From NCBI GenBank assembly GCA_964593555.1, contig CAZQIC010000146.1, positions 1-11,144 of the forward strand: a stretch of 11,144 bases of DNA, read 5' to 3'. Positions within the stretch are counted from its first letter, which is position 1; every line of letters starts with the position of its first letter. A program made the translations under genes and the position numbers. The DNA comes from CAZQIC01 sp964593555 (GTDB lineage: Bacteria; Bacteroidota; Bacteroidia; JAFLBG01). A model generated the notes under the pieces. That model did not search any database and was not told where the DNA came from. It saw only the letters and a program-made list of their open reading frames with translations. Positions 6,184 through 11,144 of the stretch are shown piece by piece.

Positions 6184-7836
6184 ATGAAAACATCTTACTT
6201 AAAAATTTTATTTTTCTTCTCATTAATACTCATTGGACTATCGGGTGCTTCATTCGCACAAACTGCAATCCCAACTTTTCCTGATAGTCTGCTTATTGGA
6301 TTTGACGAGGAAACTGCTTTATTAGAACTTAAAGAATCTACCGTTGATCCTGATATGATCGCGCGTTTTCTTTATCATAAAAAACGTGAGTTTATAGAGA
6401 CGAAAGCAGGCATATGGAATGTGCCTATTATGCAGCAACAGGCTTTTTTGAAAAATGGCGGAGGCAACAATAGTATTCAGGCTGCAGGCTGTAACAATTC
6501 AGATTTTGAACTAGGAAATTTCACAGGATGGGATGCCGCTTCAGGCTCATGCCCAAGCTACTTTTCAAATGCGTGCCTTCCTGCTGCAAACCCTATCTGT
6601 CCAGTTCCAGGTCTTATCAATGGAAGACATACGATCATGAGTGGTATTGGTTTTGACCCTTGGGTTGGACCTGCCCTTCCTGTTGTATCTTCGGGTGGTT
6701 CTTACTCTGTTAGAATTGGCAATGAAGAGGTTGGCGGTGAAGCGGAACAATTGAGCACAACTTTTACTGTAACCCAAAGTCACTTCTCTTACAAATATGC
6801 TGTTGTTCTTAACGACCCAAGCCACAGCATTAGCCAACAACCTTTTTTCAAAATAGACGTTATTGAAACTGCAACAGGAAACCCTGTTACATGTGCACAA
6901 TATTTCGTTGTGGCCGGAGCTGGTGTACCAGGATTTCAAAGCCTTAAGGTTTCTTTCAGAACTATCAGATGGAAACCATGGTCAACAGTTACAATGGACC
7001 TTAGTGCTTATATGAACCAACAAGTAACTATACGTTTTACAACTGCTGATTGCGGTGCTGGTGGACACTTTGGATATGCTTATATCGATTGTTTTTGCGA
7101 GGATTTAAAAGTAACACAACAGGATACAGTTTGCCAAGGAACGGATGCTAGTCTTGCAGCCCCTGACAATTTCGCAACATATAGCTGGTCACCGGTTCCA
7201 TCCACAGACCAGATACTCATAACAAAACTTCCAACAACTTATACTGTAACAATGACCTCTTTCTCAGGTTGTGTTACTAAGGCATATCACACATTAGAAA
7301 CTTTCCCTGTTCCTAGTGCTGATTTTTCTTATGAAGCAAACGAAGATGAGTACACTGTTCAGTTCACAGATCTTTCAACAATTGCTGCTCCGGGAAGTAT
7401 TATAGGATGGAGTTGGGAATTTGGAGATGGCGCTATTGACAGCATCCAAAATCCTGCGCACTTGTATGCGGAAGGTGGTGAATACAATGTTCGTCTAACC
7501 GTGACATCTGATGATAGTTGTACGAACTCTGTTGAACAACAAATAAGTGTTGGAGCCTACACCTTTTATACTCCGAATGCATTCACTCCGAATGGAGACA
7601 ATTTAAATGACGCTTTTGAACCAAAAGGAAGAGGTATAACCAAGTACAGATTGTTAATTTATGACAGATGGGGTAACATTGTTTTTGAGACTTATAGTCT
7701 TGATGATAAATGGAATGGGAATAGACAGTTCTCAAATAAACTATCTCCTATAGATGTTTATGTCTGGAAAGCTTATCTGACGGACATCTTCGCTAATGAA
7801 TACGAGCGTACAGGACACGTAGCTTTGATCAAGTAG
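6184..7836 (+). CDS. Secreted T9SS type B cargo protein with lectin-like region, PKD domain and CHU_C sorting domain
   Basis: The 550-residue protein begins MKTSYLKILFFFSLIL with likely signal-peptide cleavage after SFA (residue 25), sending it across the inner membrane. Residues 103-310 form a Cys-containing beta-rich region beginning NSDFELGNFTGWDA and ending near GYAYIDCF, like the jelly-roll carbohydrate-binding or MAM-like modules of Bacteroidota exoproteins. Residues 312-373 look like an Ig/PKD-like strand set (QDTVCQGT ... YSWSP ... YTVT ... GC). Residues 378-456 are a PKD domain with WSWEFGDG and NPAHLY. Residues 462-550 are the gliding-motility-associated C-terminal domain: TPNAFTPNGDNLND, IYDRWGNIVFE, DVYVWKAYLTD and GHVALIK. 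This domain directs export by the type IX system and is known to use PorP/SprF-type partners. The frame is open upstream to a TTG at 6079, but the ATG at 6184 is chosen because the signal peptide starts there. The ligand is unknown. Confidence 0.9.
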   Translation: MKTSYLKILFFFSLILIGLSGASFAQTAIPTFPDSLLIGFDEETALLELKESTVDPDMIARFLYHKKREFIETKAGIWNVPIMQQQAFLKNGGGNNSIQAAGCNNSDFELGNFTGWDAASGSCPSYFSNACLPAANPICPVPGLINGRHTIMSGIGFDPWVGPALPVVSSGGSYSVRIGNEEVGGEAEQLSTTFTVTQSHFSYKYAVVLNDPSHSISQQPFFKIDVIETATGNPVTCAQYFVVAGAGVPGFQSLKVSFRTIRWKPWSTVTMDLSAYMNQQVTIRFTTADCGAGGHFGYAYIDCFCEDLKVTQQDTVCQGTDASLAAPDNFATYSWSPVPSTDQILITKLPTTYTVTMTSFSGCVTKAYHTLETFPVPSADFSYEANEDEYTVQFTDLSTIAAPGSIIGWSWEFGDGAIDSIQNPAHLYAEGGEYNVRLTVTSDDSCTNSVEQQISVGAYTFYTPNAFTPNGDNLNDAFEPKGRGITKYRLLIYDRWGNIVFETYSLDDKWNGNRQFSNKLSPIDVYVWKAYLTDIFANEYERTGHVALIK

Positions 7837-7932
7837 AAGCTAATCATTTACATTTTGCAGTTAGATCAGAACCTTAGTATCACAGTTATTTGTGTATATA
7901 GCTCACGTCTTTATATGTAGTTTAGCCATACT

Positions 7933-9003
7933 ATGAGGTCTCTTTTCCTTTTTTTGATTCTCCTCGTGAGGCTATCCTTTGCTCAGGAATGTTCTTTGTT
8001 ATGTAATACCGACTTTGAGTCGCCTCAACTTCCGGGAGCGGGAAGCTGGGCATTACTGGATGATGACAGTGTTCCCTGCTGGAACACAACTGCAACCGAT
8101 AATATGCTCGAGTTTTGGCAATCGGGAATGATGGGAGTAACAGCATACTCAGGAGGACAATTTGCTGAATTAAATGCCAATGAAGTCTCCACGCTTTACC
8201 AGGATTTTACAGTTACACCAGGTGCATCGGTTCAAATTTCATTTGCTCACCGCAGCAGAAACCACGTGGATACCATGAGTGTATCTGTTGGTCCTACCGG
8301 AGGGCCATTCACAGTTTTGGGAATTTACACAGCAGGTACTGCCGCTTGGGTTTATAATACTATAAACTACACTTTTCCGAGCAACACGGTTACAAATTAT
8401 TCTCTTCGTTTCAATTCAATTGACCACTCAAGTAACAGTAGTATGGGCAACTTTCTTGATGCAGTATCAGTATCACTTGCGGCACCCCTTGCAGATTTTT
8501 CTTATGTGATGAATGATGAACTTTCGGTTAATTTTACTGATTTATCTAATGCATCCACAGGAAATATAGTTACCTGGGAATGGGAATTTGGTGACGGAAA
8601 TTATTCTGACATACAAAACCCCAGTCACACCTACGCCTCCGAAGGAACTTATATAGTTAAACTAAAAGTAATATCTGCCGGTGGATGCGAAGATTCTACG
8701 ATGAAAGAAATTACGTTTGGTTCTTTTAGCCTTTATGCACCGAATGCTTTTACACCAAATGCAGATAATGTAAATGATGAGTTTGAATTAAAAGGAAAAG
8801 GCATTCGTGAATTTAAAATGTCAATATTCGACAGGTGGGGAAATACTGTTTTTGAATCGACTGATATAAATAAAAAATGGGATGGAAAAAGAACGGATAA
8901 AAATGAATTTTTACAACTAGATGTTTATGTTTGGAAGGCTGTAATTATCGACTTTTTTGAAAGAGAAAAAAAGTATGCGGGGCATGTTGCGTTGATAAGA
9001 TAA
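7933..9003 (+). CDS. Secreted T9SS type B cargo protein with DUF642-like N-terminal domain, PKD and CHU_C
   Basis: The 356-residue protein has a short signal peptide with likely cleavage after SFA (residue 17); an Arg at 13 sits unusually close to the hydrophobic core. Residues 23-182 form one beta-sandwich module, with NTDFESPQLPG, VPCWNTT, a tract with IEFW-like LEFW, FAELNAN and TLYQDF; this pattern is typical of DUF642-like or galactose-binding-like domains. Residues 187-263 are a PKD domain (WEWEFGDG, NPSHTY). Residues 268-356 are the CHU_C type B sorting domain ending GHVALIR. About half of the positions in that last domain are identical by eye to the upstream gene, while the N-terminal domains are unrelated in layout. 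The product should be exported by T9SS and attached to or released from the cell surface. It follows the first cargo gene by 96 nt with no terminator between, and a strong terminator lies 31 nt after its stop. Confidence 0.9.
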   Translation: MRSLFLFLILLVRLSFAQECSLLCNTDFESPQLPGAGSWALLDDDSVPCWNTTATDNMLEFWQSGMMGVTAYSGGQFAELNANEVSTLYQDFTVTPGASVQISFAHRSRNHVDTMSVSVGPTGGPFTVLGIYTAGTAAWVYNTINYTFPSNTVTNYSLRFNSIDHSSNSSMGNFLDAVSVSLAAPLADFSYVMNDELSVNFTDLSNASTGNIVTWEWEFGDGNYSDIQNPSHTYASEGTYIVKLKVISAGGCEDSTMKEITFGSFSLYAPNAFTPNADNVNDEFELKGKGIREFKMSIFDRWGNTVFESTDINKKWDGKRTDKNEFLQLDVYVWKAVIIDFFEREKKYAGHVALIR

Positions 9004-9034
9004 ACCTGTTATTTATATTATCCATTATTATAAA

Positions 9035-9059
9035 AGCCCGCCTTCGGAGCGGGTTTTTT
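9035..9059 (+). terminator. Intrinsic terminator after the T9SS cargo genes
   Basis: CCCGC (9037-9041) pairs with GCGGG (9049-9053). Inside, a C-G pair closes a TTCG tetraloop with a single bulged A, and six Ts follow at 9054-9059. This is a textbook stable hairpin and U-tract placed 31 nt after the stop codon. Confidence 0.9.
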
Positions 9060-9129
9060 CTTTATAAGGAGCATATTATACTCTGTCCATTTAAATAGGC
9101 GTGTATATCTAAGAATATAAAACATTTTA

Positions 9130-9137
9130 TATCTTTG
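9130..9137 (+). promoter_or_regulatory. -7 promoter element of the tRNA-Ser gene
   Basis: TATCTTTG matches TAnnTTTG exactly and ends 4 nt before the first base of the tRNA, which puts the start of transcription at or next to the mature 5' end. A -33 TTTG is not clear. Confidence 0.55.
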
Positions 9138-9141
9138 CGGC

Positions 9142-9229
9142 GGAGAAGTGGCAGAGTGGTCGATTGCGGCAGTCTTGAAAACTGTTGAGGGTCACACCTC
9201 CGGGGGTTCGAATCCCTCCTTCTCCGCCA
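9142..9229 (+). tRNA. tRNA-Ser (anticodon UGA)
   Basis: An 88-nt class II tRNA. The acceptor stem GGAGAAG (9142-9148) pairs with CTTCTCC (9219-9225), followed by discriminator G and an encoded CCA (9227-9229). The anticodon loop CTTGAAA (9174-9180) is framed by a 5-bp stem and shows anticodon TGA at 9176-9178. A long variable arm with GAGG paired to CCTC (about 9187-9200) is diagnostic for serine. The T arm has loop TTCGAAT (9207-9213) on a 5-bp stem with one G-U pair. It reads UCA and wobble UCN codons. Its 3' half is the probable insertion site of the element whose recombinase lies downstream. Confidence 0.96.
9180..9229 (+). other. Inferred attachment site (attL) in the tRNA-Ser 3' end
   Basis: The complete tRNA 3' half lies 298 nt before a tyrosine recombinase that reads away from it. 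Elements of this kind commonly recombine within a tRNA 3' end and rebuild the gene, leaving a direct repeat at the far end. That second copy would be outside the window, so the exact crossover cannot be fixed; the range given covers the anticodon 3' stem to CCA. Confidence 0.4.
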
Positions 9230-9236
9230 GATAAGC

Positions 9237-9269
9237 AAAGGCAACAAATTTATTTTTGTTGCCTTTTTT
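9237..9269 (+). terminator. Intrinsic terminator after tRNA-Ser
   Basis: AAAGGCAACAAA (9237-9248) and TTTGTTGCCTTT (9255-9266) form a perfect 12-bp stem with a 6-nt loop, ending in six Ts at 9264-9269. It begins 8 nt after the tRNA CCA. If the attachment site is inside the tRNA, this hairpin belongs to the inserted element. Confidence 0.85.
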
Positions 9270-9367
9270 ATTTTGTCCATTTTTGGGCGAATTAGGTTGT
9301 TTTTGCCTTTTTCGACTAAGGGTATAAAATCCTTTTGGGCTGCAAAAAGTCACTTTATCCCTCCATA

Positions 9368-9440
9368 GTTGCACCATTGTTAAACCACTGTTGCACCAAA
9401 TTACATTTTTGTTGCACCATTAACACTGTGTGTTAAACCA
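9368..9440 (+). repeat. Helically phased array of GTTnnACCA direct repeats before the integrase
   Basis: GTTGCACCA occurs at 9368-9376, 9390-9398 and 9411-9419; GTTAAACCA occurs at 9379-9387 and 9432-9440. Start-to-start distances are 11, 11, 21 and 21 bp, that is one or two helical turns, so all five face the same side of the DNA. They fit arm-type binding sites for the recombinase N-terminal domain or an operator that controls its gene. This array is the main content of the 257 bp between the tRNA terminator and the integrase start; an AT-rich hairpin and a second AAAAGCAT follow it. Confidence 0.75.
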
Positions 9441-9465
9441 TGCTTTTTTTCTTCGATAAAAGCAT
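9440..9465. repeat. AT-rich inverted repeat between the phased array and the integrase gene
   Basis: ATGCTTTT (9440-9447) and AAAAGCAT (9458-9465) form an 8-bp stem with a 10-nt loop, followed by four more Ts on the plus strand. AAAAGCAT recurs at 9513-9520, just before the integrase ATG. It could be a weak terminator, a recombinase or excisionase site, or part of the integrase leader. Confidence 0.45.
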
Positions 9466-9526
9466 TTTTGAAATTATTTTGCTGTCAAAATCAGGCAGTA
9501 TTAGTATTCACTAAAAGCATTAAATA

Positions 9527-11017
9527 ATGAACCCTACCATACATTTTAAAATAAGGATAGAAAGACCCTCTCCCGACGGCTCAACGGCAGTTTTTATGAG
9601 AGTTACATTTAACAGAAAGCAAATTCTATCTTTTTCTATTGGTCAAACGATACCGTTGAAAAAAGAATATCAGAAACTAAGGGTTGAAGAAATAAAACAG
9701 ATCCCAACAAATAAACGATATGATTTGTATTGTTGGGATAATGAGAAAGAAAGGGCAACAAAAGGTTTCGGGAATACGGAAACCCTTAATTTGTTTTTGG
9801 ACGATGAAAAAAAACGTGCCAATGATATTGTTTACGATCTGAATAAGAAAGAGAGGCTTACCCCTGATAATTTTAAAAAGGAGTTTTTAAAAGCAGACAA
9901 CGCAAATAATATTACTCTTTTAGAATACTGCTTAAATGAAATTAACAAAAATCGAAGCGAACAATTTGCGAGTGAAACCAAGCGGAGTTATAAATCCGTT
10001 ATTACTAAATTAAATAACTACAAACCCAATATCAGGCTTTCGGATATTACATATAAATTTCTTACCGAATATGAAAATTTTATGCTAACAACAAAAGAAG
10101 AAAAGGGGGCAGGTAATAACAAACGTACTGTCGAGAATAATATGAAGATCATACGCACATTTATAAGTATGGCTTGCAAGAACGGGGATCTTTCCGAAAA
10201 AAATTATCCTTTCCGTGATTTTAAAATAAAAGAGACACCTAAATTTTTCTCTACCCGTGATTTTTTAGAGCCTGATGAAATACTTTCATTAGAAGGTCTT
10301 ATGGATAAATACGTTGCTCCATCAAAGCCAATGAAAATGTTATCTAATGAGGATTGGGAAACAAGGGAAAAGGCAGGTATTATTACACCGGGCGAATATA
10401 AAACCCTACGGAGCTTTTTAATTGGTATCTATACAGGCTTGCGTTTTCGTGATGTGCTTGCACTTGATAAAGACGAGCATATACGTTCAAGATATATCTC
10501 AAATCCTAAAAGTGGCGAACGTAATTTGAAATATTACCTCGAAATTGATTTACACAAGACGGGTGTAAATGTGATTATTCCTTTAATTGATAAGGCTCTC
10601 AAGCTTATTGATGTTAATGAAAAAGGAAAAGTTTGTAAAAATATTTCCAATACAAAGGCAAATAAACATCTGAAAAGCGTTCAGGGAAAATCTAAAATTG
10701 AAAAGACACTTACCTTTCACGTTTCCCGACATAGTTTTGCAAGTACAGCTTTTGAATATGGTATTCCTGAAAAAGTTGTACAATCCATTTTAGGACACCG
10801 TAATAAAAAATTTACCGAAATATATACTCACCTCTCAAACAAGCGGTTGTTTTTTGAAATGGAAAAAATGGATAAAGGATATAACGAAACCGCATTGCTT
10901 TTAAATGAAGTCGTAAAAGAGCAGAGTAAAGCCATGCAATTAGCTTTGAGGCTTCAAAATTTGGATGAGAATAAACTGAAAAAGTTGACGGAATTTTTGG
11001 AGGTAATGGCAGCATAG
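9527..11017 (+). CDS. Tyrosine recombinase / integrase of an integrative element
   Basis: The 496-residue product has the three-part plan of Bacteroidota element integrases: an N-terminal arm-binding region (about 1-110, with VFMRVTFNRKQ), a SAM-like core-binding domain (about 130-230), and a C-terminal catalytic domain. All catalytic positions can be placed: Arg306 in TGLRFRD, Lys344 in HKTGVNVIIPL, His398 and Arg401 in FHVSRHSF, His424 in ILGH, and the nucleophile Tyr433 in EIYTH. It should cut and rejoin DNA at attachment sites, and by position the target is the tRNA-Ser just upstream. The gene points away from the tRNA, so the mobile DNA should extend to the right. The C-terminal tail after 440 is helical and charged. 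The ATG at 9527 has only a weak ribosome binding site. ICE, prophage or genomic island cannot be distinguished here. Confidence 0.95.
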   Translation: MNPTIHFKIRIERPSPDGSTAVFMRVTFNRKQILSFSIGQTIPLKKEYQKLRVEEIKQIPTNKRYDLYCWDNEKERATKGFGNTETLNLFLDDEKKRANDIVYDLNKKERLTPDNFKKEFLKADNANNITLLEYCLNEINKNRSEQFASETKRSYKSVITKLNNYKPNIRLSDITYKFLTEYENFMLTTKEEKGAGNNKRTVENNMKIIRTFISMACKNGDLSEKNYPFRDFKIKETPKFFSTRDFLEPDEILSLEGLMDKYVAPSKPMKMLSNEDWETREKAGIITPGEYKTLRSFLIGIYTGLRFRDVLALDKDEHIRSRYISNPKSGERNLKYYLEIDLHKTGVNVIIPLIDKALKLIDVNEKGKVCKNISNTKANKHLKSVQGKSKIEKTLTFHVSRHSFASTAFEYGIPEKVVQSILGHRNKKFTEIYTHLSNKRLFFEMEKMDKGYNETALLLNEVVKEQSKAMQLALRLQNLDENKLKKLTEFLEVMAA

Positions 11018-11039
11018 ACGATTCTTTTATGTATTTATT

Positions 11040-11070
11040 AAGGGGGAATATCGATTGGATATTCCCCCTT
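11040..11070. terminator. Strong hairpin after the integrase gene, probable terminator
   Basis: AAGGGGGAATATC (11040-11052) and GATATTCCCCCTT (11058-11070) form a perfect 13-bp stem with a 5-nt loop, 22 nt after the integrase stop. The downstream T-tract is poor (TTTGCTTT), so ending may be inefficient or may serve both strands. The last 70 bp of the window beyond it hold no gene that I can support. Confidence 0.65.
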
Positions 11071-11103
11071 TGCTTTGCCAAAGTATAGAATATGCTTGTA
11101 TTT

Positions 11104-11123
11104 ACCTGAATAAACCTGTATAA
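11104..11123 (+). repeat. Two tandem 10-bp repeats near the window end
   Basis: ACCTGAATAA (11104-11113) is followed directly by ACCTGTATAA (11114-11123), with one mismatch. The 10-bp period places both on one helix face. It may be an operator or promoter region for a gene starting beyond 11144. Confidence 0.35.
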
Positions 11124-11144
11124 ATGGTGTATGATCCTTTAATG

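Noticed and set aside
7931..8146. Minus-strand frame of 71 codons over the second T9SS cargo gene start
   Set aside because: It is antisense to a clear signal peptide and domain sequence and shows no family likeness.
9062..9280. A 72-codon minus-strand reading frame across the tRNA-Ser region
   Set aside because: It is the well-known false product of reading a tRNA-Ser on the opposite strand (contains RRRRDSNPRR); the tRNA structure is complete.
9084..9282. Direct repeat TGTCCATTT at 9084-9092 and 9274-9282 flanking the tRNA as attachment sites
   Set aside because: Nine AT-rich-compatible bases 190 bp apart are too short and too near to bound an element; the tRNA 3' end is the better candidate.
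9368..9440. Short CRISPR array
   Set aside because: Units are only 9 bp, spaced by one or two helical turns, with no room for spacers and no cas genes.
11018..11144. Start of a further gene at the window end (ATG at 11142)
   Set aside because: Only one codon is visible, so no coding evidence exists.

Overview
The window comes from a member of the Bacteroidota, probably a draft or metagenome assembly because it holds a 10-N gap. Four things point there: two secreted proteins ending in the type B (CHU_C, gliding-motility-associated) sorting domain of the type IX secretion system; several TAnnTTTG promoter elements typical of the phylum; low G+C with weak Shine-Dalgarno sequences; and a Bacteroidota-style tyrosine recombinase with an arm-binding domain. 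Genus cannot be read from the sequence.

Left part (1-3463, + strand): the end of a pentapeptide-repeat protein, a YCII/DGPF-type small protein, a 98-residue protein joining a Cys/His metal-binding knuckle to an RNA-polymerase-alpha-CTD-like helix-hairpin-helix, a membrane-anchored SRPBCC protein, and a 624-residue TMTC-like membrane protein (GT-C-type membrane half plus C-terminal TPRs). The first three are tightly spaced and could be one transcript.

Middle part (3456-5584, - strand): ffh (signal recognition particle GTPase) followed 6 nt later by folD, probably co-transcribed. The assembly gap falls in ffh and removes the P-loop region; the break in frame is an artefact of gap size. folD and the TMTC-like gene converge and overlap by 8 bp. 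The 599 bp before the next start (5585-6183) hold the ffh promoter, a G+C-rich imperfect inverted repeat and a candidate long leader.

Right-centre (6184-9003, + strand): two T9SS type B cargo proteins in tandem, each with a signal peptide, a lectin-like beta-sandwich region, a PKD domain and the CHU_C sorting domain. They look like products of an old duplication of the C-terminal PKD-CHU_C block fitted with different N-terminal recognition domains. An intrinsic terminator closes the block.

Right end (9142-11144): a complete tRNA-Ser(UGA) with its own terminator, a 250-bp segment with a helically phased array of GTTnnACCA sites, and a complete tyrosine recombinase reading away from the tRNA. 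This is the usual layout of the left edge of an integrative element inserted at a tRNA 3' end; its cargo and far attachment site would lie beyond 11144. I see no complete new defence or metabolic system inside the window. The phased array at the element edge and the metal-knuckle/alpha-CTD protein are the least explained items.
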